From: JAEXNA01 sp037189585
Lineage (GTDB): Bacteria; Vulcanimicrobiota; Xenobia; Xenobiales; JADMJV01
Assembly (NCBI GenBank): GCA_037189585.1
Contig: JBBCJA010000011.1
Span: 124,001-188,000, forward strand
Direction of reading: 5' to 3'
DNA length: 64,000 nucleotides
Part shown: one piece after another, positions 8,095 to 16,604 of the stretch
How the letters are laid out: each line of letters begins with the position of its first letter
Position numbering within the stretch: the stretch's first letter is position 1
The notes under the pieces: generated by a model
What the model was told of the DNA's origin: nothing
Database searches by the model: none
The model's input: the letters and a program-made list of their open reading frames with translations, nothing else
Made by a program: the position numbers and the translations under genes

Positions 8095-8114
8095 TTTTTA
8101 GCCTTGGCTAAAAA
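8095..8114. promoter_or_regulatory. Third palindrome in the divergent tonB/receptor region
   Basis: TTTTTAGCC and GGCTAAAAA form 9-bp perfect inverted arms around a 2-base centre. The centre is too small for a good RNA hairpin, so a protein operator is more likely than a terminator. The half-site TTTAGCC differs from GATAAT, which suggests a second regulator, possibly of the DtxR/MntR kind. Confidence 0.35.
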
Positions 8115-8150
8115 CCTCTTTAAGTTTAAGTCTCGGTGTGATTGACAAAG

Positions 8151-8164
8151 GAGAATCGATTATC
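8151..8164. promoter_or_regulatory. Fur/Zur-like operator, copy 2
   Basis: GAGAATCGATTATC matches the copy at 8055-8068 in 13 of 14 positions. It lies 41 bp upstream of the DUF2946 start and overlaps the spacer of a possible promoter with TTGACA at 8142-8147, so binding here would block transcription of the receptor operon. Confidence 0.5.
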
Positions 8165-8204
8165 ATAAAGGGATTGTAGGCGGCTCAGCGGAAGTTGTTC
8201 TCCC

Positions 8205-8480
8205 ATGAAAGGCGCCGCGCGCTGGATAGGTTGGCTTTTGCTGTTGGCCCTCTTGGTCCATCCGGTCAGCCATGTCTTTGATGATCACGCTCATGAGAGC
8301 GGTAAGGTCACGAGCCACCAGTGCGCTCTTTGCTCTCCGTTAACTCTGTCACCCGTCTCCACCAACCTGGAGGCGGTGTCGTGGATGCGCTTCGAGTACG
8401 CGCCTTCAATACACCGGGTCCCATCTGGACTCTCTTCTCCTTTCGAGCGCGGACGCGCGCCGCCATCTCTGGCTGCCTAG
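8205..8480 (+). CDS. Small DUF2946-like periplasmic protein with CxxC motif
   Basis: A 91-residue protein with a signal peptide or anchor (about 7-24, WIGWLLLLALLVHPVSHVF), a His/Asp/Glu cluster (DDHAHESGK), a HQCALC motif in the middle and an RGRAPPSLAA C-terminus. The CxxC plus the terminal R-x-PP pattern are typical of DUF2946 proteins, which often sit beside TonB-dependent receptors and metal (copper) genes in proteobacteria. The Cys/His residues suggest metal handling in the periplasm. First gene of the rightward island behind operator copy 2. The 190 bp between its stop and the receptor start hold no recognisable gene. Confidence 0.65.
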   Translation: MKGAARWIGWLLLLALLVHPVSHVFDDHAHESGKVTSHQCALCSPLTLSPVSTNLEAVSWMRFEYAPSIHRVPSGLSSPFERGRAPPSLAA

Positions 8481-8672
8481 ATTTTAGAGGTCTGACGGAC
8501 GATACGGCTTCCCTATGGCGTTTTGCCTCGAGGCTTTCGAGTCTCGCCAGCCTCTGATTTTAAGTGGGAGCAGTCGCGCGCCATCAGCCTGTTACGGGCC
8601 GGTAGGACTTTCGTTCCATCGTCCCCAGAATGGCCGATATTTCCCAATCACTACTTCAAACGAGGAATCTCC

Positions 8673-11036
8673 ATGAGACCATTGATCTCTTTGGGGCTCT
8701 GCTTTGTCATAGCCCTGTCCTACCTGACGCCTGTGCTAGCCGCGGAAAATCGCGGAGATCTCGTCGTCACCGTCGTCCGAGAGGCCGACGAATCGGCTGT
8801 CTCGGGGGCCACCGTTCGCGTGACCAGTCGAGACAAAAGCCGGATCCTGGCCGAAACGACCACCGACGCCGAAGGAAAGGCTCGCCTCAAGGACCTCCCA
8901 TTAGGTGACGTCTACGTCGAGGTGACCCAGACCGAGGCCGGACGCGACGGAGCGTTGGTAACCTTGACGGCAGGCGCCGACAATCGCTTCGATGCTTATC
9001 TTTCCGCCGACAGCACGGCCGAGGTAGTGACCATCACGGATAGCCGTTTGTTGGTCAACGGTTCGGACCCGAATCAAGGGGCGACCACCCGGCGCGACCG
9101 GAACTTTCTGAATCGCCAGTTGGCTCAGAGCAACTCGCTCCAAGCCGTGATGTCCACCGTTCCGGGGGCGCAGACCAACAGCCTGGGGCAGGTACACGTC
9201 CGTGGTGAACACAAGGCGCTGACCGTTTCCCTCGACGGCGTGGACCTTCCGGTCTCCACCGAGTCTTCCATCACTCAGCCCATCGACCCCGAGTTTTTAG
9301 AGACGGCCGACGTGGCCACCGGTATGTACGACGCCGCTCAGGGGGGACAACTGGGAGCCGTGGTCAACGCGACCACTCGGGGAGAAGGAGAGAAGCCCTT
9401 CGCCCAACTGGAAGCCAAGCTCGGTGACCATGGACAGAGCGAGCTCGTTCTCAAAGCCGGCGGCTCTAATGAGAGCAACACTTTCTCCTACTTTGTGGGT
9501 GCCCGTCGCTCGACCTCGGACCTCTATCTGGAGGCTCCGCATCCCGACCGCCAGGACCTCAACAACACGGGGCGTCTCAACTCCTTTCTTGTTCGCTTTC
9601 AGGGTAAAGGAGAGAAGAACCGCTACGGATTGACGCTGTCGCATCAGGACGCGGACTTTGAAGTTCCGCAAACTCCTCAGAATTTTGCCGCGGGAGTGAG
9701 TCAGGACCAACGAGAGTCCAACTCTTTGGCGCTGCTGTCCTGGAACCACTCACTGACCAAAGACGATGACCTGTTGATGGGCCTGGCTCTTCAGCGCAAC
9801 CGCCAGAGGGTCAACAATAACGGCCTCTTTACACCTTACACCGCTGTCCCGGCGGCACTCGAGGGTGAGCTCGCCGAGGAGAACTTCCCCCTCGACCCCG
9901 AGAACCCCGGAAGCCCTTATCTTCCCGTCAGCGATCTGACCATCATCCAGATTAAGCCCAGTGTCGACTGGACTCACCGTTTTGGAGAGAACCACCAGCT
10001 CAAGGCCGGTCTGACGGCGAACTTTATCACCGCCGACCAGGAGCTTTCGATCACCGATCCCGGGGGGGGCGGCGGTCTTCCCAATCCCTTCAACCTGCCG
10101 GGAAGCCCGCTAGCTTTCGCGGCCAACGTGGAGCGCAAGGCTTTCAACGGAGGGCTCTACGTCAGTCACACCTATCCGATCTCGGAGAAGTTGATAGTGA
10201 ACTACGGCCTGCGCGCCGAGACTTTCGACGACGGACGAAGCGTCAGCACCGGACAGCTCTCCCCGCGTCTCAACATGGTCTACAGCCCGACCGAGGAGCA
10301 GGCCGTGCGATTCTCCTACAACCGACTTTTTCAACCCCCGCCCATCGAGATTGACGTATCCGGCCGAACCGAGGTCTTGCCTCAGCGCACTCACGCCCTG
10401 GAGCTGTCTTACGAGAATCAGTTCGCCAAGAACGTGGTGGGGAAGGTGGCGCTGGTGCACAAGCGATTTCGCGACCAGATCGACGTGGCGCTTTTGATCC
10501 CCAACAGCAACATCCCCGTCTTCGCTCCCATCAATTTCGCCCGGGCCGAATACACCGGGGTCGAGCTGTCGGTGGCGACGCACAACAAAGTGGGTTGGAA
10601 CGGCTTTGTCTCGGCCACCATCGGGGAAGCTAGGCCGACCGAGCCGGGTTTGTTCGCCGGACACTTCCCTCAATACAACGACCATGATCAGAGGGTCCAG
10701 GCGACCGCCGGCGTCTCCCACACCTGGGCGAACGGTTTCTCGGCCGCCGCCGACGTGCTCTACGGATCGGGATTCCCGCAGGAGGCACTCCCTCTTTATA
10801 ACTCGATCGGAATCTCACCCTACGGGCTTTCGGGGGACCGCCAGAACAGGTTCATCACCAATCTTAACCTTCAGTACATGCCGGAGGACAAGAACGGGAA
10901 CGGGACCTTGGGAGCGGGCATCCAGGTCTTCAACCTATTCGACAATCGCTCTAACTTGAATTTCTTGAGTGAATTCTCGGGCACGCGATTTGTCACCGGC
11001 CGTCGCTTTCTTTTCAACCTCAACGCCCGCTTTTAG
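8673..11036 (+). CDS. TonB-dependent outer-membrane receptor with carboxypeptidase-regulatory-like N-domain
   Basis: A 787-residue receptor. The start at 8673 (ATG, with CGAGGAA upstream) begins a clear signal peptide (MRPLISLGLCFVIALSYLTPVLA); a longer in-frame extension to 8523 lacks this logic. Domains in order: CarboxypepD_reg-like beta-sandwich (about 27-105), plug domain (about 115-245, with VMSTVPGAQTNSLGQVHVRG and SLDGVDLP), and a 22-strand-type barrel ending in FNLNARF with the terminal Phe of outer-membrane proteins. Substrate unknown. The neighbouring His-rich lipoprotein and CxxC protein point to a metal or metal chelate. It is the likely client of the divergent TonB system and should be controlled from the same region. 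Confidence 0.92.
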   Translation: MRPLISLGLCFVIALSYLTPVLAAENRGDLVVTVVREADESAVSGATVRVTSRDKSRILAETTTDAEGKARLKDLPLGDVYVEVTQTEAGRDGALVTLTAGADNRFDAYLSADSTAEVVTITDSRLLVNGSDPNQGATTRRDRNFLNRQLAQSNSLQAVMSTVPGAQTNSLGQVHVRGEHKALTVSLDGVDLPVSTESSITQPIDPEFLETADVATGMYDAAQGGQLGAVVNATTRGEGEKPFAQLEAKLGDHGQSELVLKAGGSNESNTFSYFVGARRSTSDLYLEAPHPDRQDLNNTGRLNSFLVRFQGKGEKNRYGLTLSHQDADFEVPQTPQNFAAGVSQDQRESNSLALLSWNHSLTKDDDLLMGLALQRNRQRVNNNGLFTPYTAVPAALEGELAEENFPLDPENPGSPYLPVSDLTIIQIKPSVDWTHRFGENHQLKAGLTANFITADQELSITDPGGGGGLPNPFNLPGSPLAFAANVERKAFNGGLYVSHTYPISEKLIVNYGLRAETFDDGRSVSTGQLSPRLNMVYSPTEEQAVRFSYNRLFQPPPIEIDVSGRTEVLPQRTHALELSYENQFAKNVVGKVALVHKRFRDQIDVALLIPNSNIPVFAPINFARAEYTGVELSVATHNKVGWNGFVSATIGEARPTEPGLFAGHFPQYNDHDQRVQATAGVSHTWANGFSAAADVLYGSGFPQEALPLYNSIGISPYGLSGDRQNRFITNLNLQYMPEDKNGNGTLGAGIQVFNLFDNRSNLNFLSEFSGTRFVTGRRFLFNLNARF

Positions 11037-11044
11037 GAGAACCC

Positions 11045-12229
11045 ATGCGTAAGACTTTACTCATACTTTTAGCCGCTATCGGCTTCTCGGCCTGTGGTAC
11101 AAGCGGCTCGTCTTCACTTTCGTCGAGGGCGGGCTCGGGGAGTTTCTTGAGCTCCACGGTTCAGCTCGACCAACAGTTCGTCTATGCCTTGTCGGCCGAT
11201 CAAAGCCAACTCTTGGCCTATAAAATCTCTGGAGAGGACGAAGGGGGAGGACACAATCATGATCACGTCCACGCCCAGCATGATCACGGTCACGACCATG
11301 GGCACGGAAACGGTGGAGATTCCGGCTTGGAGCTTGTAGAACTCGACGGGAGCCCCTACACTTTGCCCGGTGGGACGGCTCTCTCGCTGGTCGTGGCAGC
11401 CGACGGGCGCGCCTTGATCGTGATCTTCACCGACGGAACGTTGAGAAACTACCCCATCAACGGCGTGACCGGGCTTTTGGGAGAGCCAGCCAGTGTGCCC
11501 TCCCGAGTGGCCAACCCTCGTAAGCTTCGCCTGTCTCCCGAGGGCGACTCCATCGCGGTGTTGGGTGACGACCTGGCTCTCTTCCCTGTGGAAGAGAATG
11601 GGGAGCTCGCTCCCCTCCCCGCTGTCCTTCCCAACACCGAGGACTGGAGTGATGTGGCTCTCGGTCATCATGGAGGAGCGGGATCCACCTCCCAGGGCGC
11701 CGTCGGTTTCTCCTGGGAGCGCGGTGGACCTGTCTCGGGCAGCTCCGAGGTCAGCCTTCCGGGAGCGACCCGGGGTGGATTGGCCATAGCGCACGACGAG
11801 GTGTTCGTGACCAACACCGAGGATCAAACGGTCAGCCAGCTCTCCTTGGATGAGGAGAGCGGGCAACTCACCCTGGTCGAGACCTTCGAGCTACCCGAGG
11901 AGGTCGAGGACCCCATGGCCATCGCTGTCTTATTCGATGGTGAGGACCTTTTGGTCGGCGGTACGGAAGCGGTTGTTCTTCTTCATCACCACGAAGACGA
12001 GCTGGAAGAGGAGGGTCACCTGGAACTGGACCAGACTCCCAGCGATTTCTTCTCTATCCTGGAAACGGGCTTCGTGCTGGTGGCTCACGCCGGCGGACAG
12101 GGTTTTCATCTTTTGCGGGTCGACGAAGGGTTGACCCTTGTCTCCGAGTTCTCCGAAGAGCTGTCCAACATCACCTCCTTTGGCTTGGCCCGCCGGCTCG
12201 AAACCGTCACGGTCACGGAGGAGCTATGA
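11045..12229 (+). CDS. His-rich lipoprotein with beta-propeller-like domain
   Basis: A 394-residue lipoprotein with signal peptide ending IGFSAC (lipidated Cys17). After a Ser/Gly linker comes a striking His/Asp cluster (about residues 70-88, HNHDHVHAQHDHGHDHGHG). The rest consists of repeated blades of the YVTN/lactonase type (for example FVYALSADQSQLLAYKISG and VFVTNTEDQTVSQLSL), with a second His patch (LHHHEDELEEEGH). His clusters of this kind bind zinc, nickel, cobalt or copper in other systems. It begins 8 bp after the receptor stop and overlaps the ABC ATPase by 4 bp. Probable role: surface or periplasmic metal capture beside the receptor (inference). Confidence 0.8.
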   Translation: MRKTLLILLAAIGFSACGTSGSSSLSSRAGSGSFLSSTVQLDQQFVYALSADQSQLLAYKISGEDEGGGHNHDHVHAQHDHGHDHGHGNGGDSGLELVELDGSPYTLPGGTALSLVVAADGRALIVIFTDGTLRNYPINGVTGLLGEPASVPSRVANPRKLRLSPEGDSIAVLGDDLALFPVEENGELAPLPAVLPNTEDWSDVALGHHGGAGSTSQGAVGFSWERGGPVSGSSEVSLPGATRGGLAIAHDEVFVTNTEDQTVSQLSLDEESGQLTLVETFELPEEVEDPMAIAVLFDGEDLLVGGTEAVVLLHHHEDELEEEGHLELDQTPSDFFSILETGFVLVAHAGGQGFHLLRVDEGLTLVSEFSEELSNITSFGLARRLETVTVTEEL

Positions 12230-13149
12230 CCCAGACCCCTCCAGCCATCGAGTTTCGGAATCTTCGCAAAGTCTATCAGGCCCGAGGAGAGCGGCGCGTG
12301 GCTCTGGAGGGCTTGAGTCTATCCGTGCCGGCTGGGGAGATCTATGGATTCGCCGGTCCCAATGGGGCCGGCAAATCCACCAGCATCAAGATTCTGGTGG
12401 GCTTGACCCAAGCGAGCTCCGGCTCGGCTCGGATCTTCGGCCATCAAGCCGGAACCCGAGCCGCGCGGGAACTGGTGGGGTTTCTTCCCGAGGTCACCCT
12501 CTATCACGAATTTATGGGGGCCGAGGAGCTGTTGGCCGTGCACGCTCGCCTCTCGGGTATGTCGCGTGCGGATCGTAAGGAGCGAATCCCCGAGGTTCTC
12601 CAGACCGTCGGGCTCTGGGAGCGACGAGCTTCGCGCCTCAAAGAGTTCTCCAAGGGGATGAAACAGCGCTTCGGGATTGCACAGGCGATTTTGACCCGGC
12701 CGAAGCTTCTGGTCCTCGACGAGTTGACCTCGGGACTCGATCCTCAAGCCCAGGCCAACCTCCTTTCTCTTCTGGAGGCTTTGAAGGCGGAAGGGTTGAC
12801 CATCTTCTTCTCTAGCCACCATCTCAGCGAAATCGAGAAGATTTGCGATTCGGTCGCCATCGTCCATCTCGGAGTTTTGCGTTGTCACGGACCGCTCGAT
12901 TCGGTCTTGGGGGACGGGCAGTGGTGCCGCTTGACGGTTCGCTTCCCGGATCAGCCGAGCCCAGTATCAACCTGGGTACGGCAAGGCGACGGAAGCTTTG
13001 TTTGCCGACTCGGTCGCGACCAGATCTCAACCGCTCTCGAGGGCGTAAATCAGGCCGGGGGTGAGCTTTTGGAGCTTAGGGATGAAAAGGACAGTTTAGA
13101 GTCGCTGTTCCACCGACTGACCACGGAACCGGAGGCGCAAGCGTCATGA
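12226..13149 (+). CDS. ABC-2-type transporter ATP-binding protein
   Basis: A 307-residue ATPase: Walker A GPNGAGKST (44-52), signature FSKGMKQ (141-147, a Lys where LSGGQ-type proteins have Gly), Walker B LLVLDE (161-166) and H-loop SSHHLSE. Its C-terminal 80 residues are a regulatory extension as in CcmA/NosF-like subunits. It pairs with two permeases downstream, all joined by 4-bp overlaps. In the NosF/CopA-like relatives the complex exports or assembles metal or sulfur species; the substrate here is not known. Confidence 0.92.
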   Translation: MTQTPPAIEFRNLRKVYQARGERRVALEGLSLSVPAGEIYGFAGPNGAGKSTSIKILVGLTQASSGSARIFGHQAGTRAARELVGFLPEVTLYHEFMGAEELLAVHARLSGMSRADRKERIPEVLQTVGLWERRASRLKEFSKGMKQRFGIAQAILTRPKLLVLDELTSGLDPQAQANLLSLLEALKAEGLTIFFSSHHLSEIEKICDSVAIVHLGVLRCHGPLDSVLGDGQWCRLTVRFPDQPSPVSTWVRQGDGSFVCRLGRDQISTALEGVNQAGGELLELRDEKDSLESLFHRLTTEPEAQAS

Positions 13150-13922
13150 AACAAGCCTGGGATCTGAGCTACCTCTATCTTCTAGGACACTTGCGAAGAC
13201 ATGTTTACGCGGGTGCGATACTCGTCGGTCTGATTTTGCTGGCTCTTCCGTCTTACGTCAGCGCTTTCAGTTTGGGGACTAACAGCTTCGAAAGGGTGTC
13301 GAAAGACTTCGGCCTGACTTTGATCGGGTTTTACGGGATCGTGATGGCCATTTTGATAGGCTCGACCACGGTGGCGCGAGACCTCCAGTCCCGAGCACTC
13401 TACCCGCTGCTGGTTCGCCCACTATCGCGCGGAGTCTATCTGTCCGGGCATCTGTTGGCTTTGGCCATCATTTTAGGGATGACGCTCTTCGGATTAGATA
13501 TCTGCTTGACCCTGGCCTTAGGCATCAAGACCGGCAAAGTGGACTTTTCGGTAGGATGGGCTTGCTACGGGGTCTTTCTCCAGTCGATCTTAGTGGGCGC
13601 CGTTTGTATCCTCGCCTCCTTGCGCTGCAGTCCAGCCCTGGCCGGAACGGTGGGCGCGGCCACCGCGCTGCTAGGAAATCTCAGCGGAGCGTTCATTCGG
13701 TTTTTCCTGGTGGAGGACCGAGGTAGCGCTGTCTCGGCGGCCCTAGCTAAGGGCCTCAAGGGGGCTCTTCCCAATCTCACGCTGTTTTCTCTCAAAGATC
13801 CCATGGTGCATCAACTCCCGCTCCCTCCGGGCTATCTACTCTCTATCTCTTATTACGGCGCCATCTGGTTGGCTATCTTCATGTTGTTGGGCAACTTGAT
13901 CTTCAGGAGGGTGGACCTGTGA
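13146..13922 (+). CDS. ABC-2-type permease, copy 1
   Basis: A 258-residue integral membrane protein with about six helices of the ABC-2 permease layout. It starts with ATG overlapping the ATPase stop by 4 bp. It is a clear paralogue of the next gene: both share YSAF/INAFSLG, the DFGLTLIG segment and a LYPLLVRPLSR-like or LYPVLARSISR-like motif after the second helix. The pair probably forms the heterodimeric membrane part of one transporter. Confidence 0.85.
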   Translation: MKQAWDLSYLYLLGHLRRHVYAGAILVGLILLALPSYVSAFSLGTNSFERVSKDFGLTLIGFYGIVMAILIGSTTVARDLQSRALYPLLVRPLSRGVYLSGHLLALAIILGMTLFGLDICLTLALGIKTGKVDFSVGWACYGVFLQSILVGAVCILASLRCSPALAGTVGAATALLGNLSGAFIRFFLVEDRGSAVSAALAKGLKGALPNLTLFSLKDPMVHQLPLPPGYLLSISYYGAIWLAIFMLLGNLIFRRVDL

Positions 13923-14677
13923 AACCCATCCTTGCCGCGACCCGACTCTACCTTGTGGGGAGTTTTCGCCAACAGGTCCACCTGGCGACCTTGTTTCTCG
14001 CCTTCCTACTGTTCATGCTTCCAGCCTACATCAACGCGTTCAGTCTGGGTCTTCACGCCTTCCAGAAGGTCACCACAGACTTCGGATTGACCTTGATCGG
14101 CTACTTTCTGCTGGGCCTCGGGATTCTCTTGGGCTCGACTTCGCTTCCGGAGGAGATCGAAACCCGGCGTCTTTACCCGGTTCTGGCGCGCTCGATTTCT
14201 AGAACCGGCTTTCTAGGAGCTCACCTTCTGGCCGTGCTGGGTGTACTGGCGTTAAGTGGCCTGGTTTTGGGATTTTGTCTGGCCGCTTCACTCGGGTTGA
14301 TGACAAGGAGTTTCGATGGTTGGATTTTTCAAGGTATTCTGGGAAGTTTTCTGCAGTCGGCCATCGTCTCTTCTATCTGCCTGGCCTGTTCGGTCCGTCT
14401 CAGTCCCTCTCTCTCGGCCGTGGTGGGACTTGCCATCTTTGTGGTCGGCTCTTTGTCCAACGATCTGATGGTTCTTTTCTTCGGCATTTCGGGAAGTGTC
14501 GCGGTCTTCGCGAAGGCTACTCTTCCTGATCTGTCGGCTTTAGCGCTCAAAGACAGCGCGGTGGAACACCTACCCGTGGCCCCCAGTCGCTTAGCCATGC
14601 TGGTGACCTACGCCGCGGGATGGGTGACCCTGAGCCTGGCCGCGGCCAAGACACATTTTGAGGAGGTAGACCTGTGA
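13919..14677 (+). CDS. ABC-2-type permease, copy 2
   Basis: A 252-residue membrane protein starting at GTG 13919 (4-bp overlap with copy 1) and paralogous to it along its length; conserved blocks include FSLGLHAFQKVTTDFGLTLI and RRLYPVLARSISR. About six helices. It probably arose by local duplication and makes the exporter or assembly complex a heterodimer. It ends with a 4-bp overlap with the FKBP gene. Confidence 0.85.
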   Translation: MKPILAATRLYLVGSFRQQVHLATLFLAFLLFMLPAYINAFSLGLHAFQKVTTDFGLTLIGYFLLGLGILLGSTSLPEEIETRRLYPVLARSISRTGFLGAHLLAVLGVLALSGLVLGFCLAASLGLMTRSFDGWIFQGILGSFLQSAIVSSICLACSVRLSPSLSAVVGLAIFVVGSLSNDLMVLFFGISGSVAVFAKATLPDLSALALKDSAVEHLPVAPSRLAMLVTYAAGWVTLSLAAAKTHFEEVDL

Positions 14678-15315
14678 GAGTTTGGATTGGGATTTTACTT
14701 TGGGTCGCAATGACCACGCTGTGTTTGGGGGAGCCATCCGAGCAGGTCGTGTCTCGAACGACCCTGGAGGGCTACGGAAAAGAGAGCGTGGAATCCGGCG
14801 ATAGTGTGTCGATTTCCTATACGCTAAGCTTGGCTGGTGGCGACATTGTGGATGTCACTCCTCGAGATAAGCCTTTCAGATTCTCGGTGGACTCCAAGGA
14901 GGTCGTCCCCGGGATCAGTCGGGGCGTCCTCGGCATGAAAGAAGGCGAAACCAGAGAGCTCGAGATCCCACCTTCTCTCGGATACGGCTCCGTGGCCGTT
15001 GGCCCGATTCCCGCGAACTCGACCTTGTATTTCAAGGTGAAGCTGGTGGGTTTGGAAAGGGCCAAAGCGGCGGATTCCGATTTGAGTGAAGTTTTGGGAA
15101 GGGACGGTTTCGGCTCCCGGCCCAGCGCCCAGGAACTCGAGAAACCCGCTGTCTTCGAGTACTTGATTCGAGATTTCTTTAGCCGTCCTTGGCGCTACCA
15201 CGACGCCGCCGGTTTAGTCTGGAAGGCGAACGGTATATTGACGGCTGTAGCCCTCGTTCTTTTAGGTTTTGTAATGATTCTGCCCCGGAAGCGGGATGAG
15301 GAGGACGAGCAGTGA
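14674..15315 (+). CDS. Membrane-anchored FKBP-type peptidyl-prolyl isomerase
   Basis: A 213-residue protein starting at GTG 14674, with a signal peptide (about 1-19), a compact FKBP domain (about 35-128: VSISYTLSLAGGDIVD, PFRFSV, VVPGISRGVLGMKEGETRELEIPP, GYGSVAVG, TLYFKVKLVGL) and a C-terminal membrane helix (about 186-206) before a charged tail. The domain should face the periplasm and catalyse proline isomerisation of exported proteins. Its place in the transporter operon suggests it helps fold the receptor or lipoprotein (inference). Confidence 0.85.
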   Translation: MRVWIGILLWVAMTTLCLGEPSEQVVSRTTLEGYGKESVESGDSVSISYTLSLAGGDIVDVTPRDKPFRFSVDSKEVVPGISRGVLGMKEGETRELEIPPSLGYGSVAVGPIPANSTLYFKVKLVGLERAKAADSDLSEVLGRDGFGSRPSAQELEKPAVFEYLIRDFFSRPWRYHDAAGLVWKANGILTAVALVLLGFVMILPRKRDEEDEQ

Positions 15316-15950
15316 GAGGGTCGGCTCTTGTGATAGCCGGATGGATGGTGCTCGTTCTTTTTGGAGCCGTCCTGGGGCCCTCACCTTCCACCCATCAGAA
15401 CGTTTCGCGCCGGGAACGGGCCGATGTGATGTTGGACCTATTTGGAGAGTTTCGCACGGTTCTGGCTCGCTATCTCTGGTTCAAGATGGATCTTTTTCAC
15501 GAGGTCCTTGATGATGAAGGGATCGAGAACTCCCAGCAAGCTGAGGTCTTGCCGCTGCTCCGAATGATCAGCCTTCTCGATCCCAGCATGGTGGATGCCT
15601 ACGATAACATCGCCTGGGACCTCTATCGCGGGCATCACCAGGTGGAGCAGGCTTTGGAGATTCTCAATGAGGGGCTCAGCAAGAACCAGCGGAGTTTTCA
15701 GCTCAACTTTCGACGGGCTCTTATTCTCTATAAAGAAAAAAGGATGGAAGAGACGCTCGTGGCTTCCCAGGAGGCCGTGAAACTCGCCGTCGAGGAGTTC
15801 GACCAACTCAATGCCAACCGGCTGATGCTGCACTCGGCGCGAGCGCTCAAGGAGCGAGACCTGGAACGGCAAGCTCTGGACAATCTTCGCGCGCTACGCC
15901 CCCAGGAGCTCCGATGGCAGGAGGAGAGGGAACGTTTAGAAACGAGGTAG
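15312..15950 (+). CDS. Membrane-anchored TPR protein
   Basis: A 212-residue protein with one N-terminal membrane helix (LVIAGWMVLVLFGAVLGPS) followed by helical tetratricopeptide-like repeats (for example DPSMVDAYDNIAWDLYRG and QVEQALEILNEGLSKNQRSFQL). Starts at GTG 15312, overlapping the FKBP stop by 4 bp, and is the last gene of the run that begins at 8205. TPR proteins are scaffolds; the partner is probably a member of the transporter complex, but nothing in the sequence shows which. Confidence 0.75.
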   Translation: MRGSALVIAGWMVLVLFGAVLGPSPSTHQNVSRRERADVMLDLFGEFRTVLARYLWFKMDLFHEVLDDEGIENSQQAEVLPLLRMISLLDPSMVDAYDNIAWDLYRGHHQVEQALEILNEGLSKNQRSFQLNFRRALILYKEKRMEETLVASQEAVKLAVEEFDQLNANRLMLHSARALKERDLERQALDNLRALRPQELRWQEERERLETR

Positions 15951-15951
15951 C

Positions 15952-16335
15952 TCACCAGGTCGCAGCCGAGTAGTTTTTCTGGACGTTGTGGTCACGAGAA
16001 ATGAGGGGGGAACTCTGAAGTCGAGCTTGGGCGACGATTGTCCGATCGAACGGATCGCGCGTCCATGATTCTGTACATGCCGCTTCCATCACAGCGACGT
16101 ACGGCTGCGTGCAAACTTCTAGCCCGATATCTCGCCTCAGGTCTGTCAGAATTGTCTTTGGGGAAGGGATAAGGCGTCCAATCTCTTTAAGGTATTGAAG
16201 TTCGAACATGACGATAGGGGAGTAGACCAGCGCGGCGTTTTCCATCATGTCACAAGCACTTCGACTAAATTTGGCCAGCTCTCCTTGATGGAGCCAGACG
16301 ATCGCGTGGGTGTCTAAATAGAGTCGGGCCGCCAT
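15952..16335 (-). CDS. vapC: PIN-domain toxin (VapC-like)
   Basis: A 127-residue PIN-domain RNase toxin. The acidic catalytic residues are visible: Asp8 in LYLDTHAIVW, Glu in MFELQYL (about 45), Asp in RDPFDRTIVAQA (about 94) and Asp in LISRDHN (about 114). PIN toxins cleave tRNA or rRNA. The gene follows the antitoxin gene with a 22-bp overlap, the usual toxin-antitoxin layout, and its stop lies 2 bp from the convergent TPR gene stop. Confidence 0.9.
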   Translation of the reverse strand: MAARLYLDTHAIVWLHQGELAKFSRSACDMMENAALVYSPIVMFELQYLKEIGRLIPSPKTILTDLRRDIGLEVCTQPYVAVMEAACTESWTRDPFDRTIVAQARLQSSPLISRDHNVQKNYSAATW

Positions 16336-16547
16336 GAGTCTTCCCAGGTGATCTTGTCGATATCATCGACATCGCCGATCACGGTTTGCCGTTTGGCAAG
16401 GTTGGCCAACTTGCCGGGCTTCTTTTGGGGAAGCAAGATGACGCTGCCGGTAGGGCGGACGATCTCAATCCCTTCTCCGCTTTCCAAGACCTGATCCAGA
16501 AGCTGATAGAGATCTTTGCGCAGTTGAGTTGGCGCCATCTTTTTCAT
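16314..16547 (-). CDS. Antitoxin (Phd/YefM-like) of the PIN toxin
   Basis: A 77-residue protein upstream of the PIN toxin. The N-terminal half (MAPTQLRKDLYQLLDQVLESGEGIEI) has the dimerisation and DNA-binding pattern of Phd/YefM antitoxins, and the C-terminal part is charged (DVDDIDKITWEDSW), as expected for the toxin-binding tail. It should neutralise the toxin and repress the operon through the repeated sites at 16571-16598. Confidence 0.82.
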   Translation of the reverse strand: MKKMAPTQLRKDLYQLLDQVLESGEGIEIVRPTGSVILLPQKKPGKLANLAKRQTVIGDVDDIDKITWEDSWRPDSI

Positions 16548-16570
16548 AGGGAGATGGTAATGAGTTTTGC

Positions 16571-16598
16571 TGCGTACGTCAATTGGAGATTGCGTACG
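16571..16598. promoter_or_regulatory. Paired operator of the toxin-antitoxin operon
   Basis: The octamer TGCGTACG occurs at 16571-16578 and again at 16591-16598, exactly 20 bp apart (about two helical turns). Each holds the palindrome CGTACG. The sites lie 24-51 bp upstream of the antitoxin start, where the operon promoter should be. Binding by antitoxin dimers is the natural inference. Confidence 0.55.
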
Positions 16599-16604
16599 CT
16601 ACTG

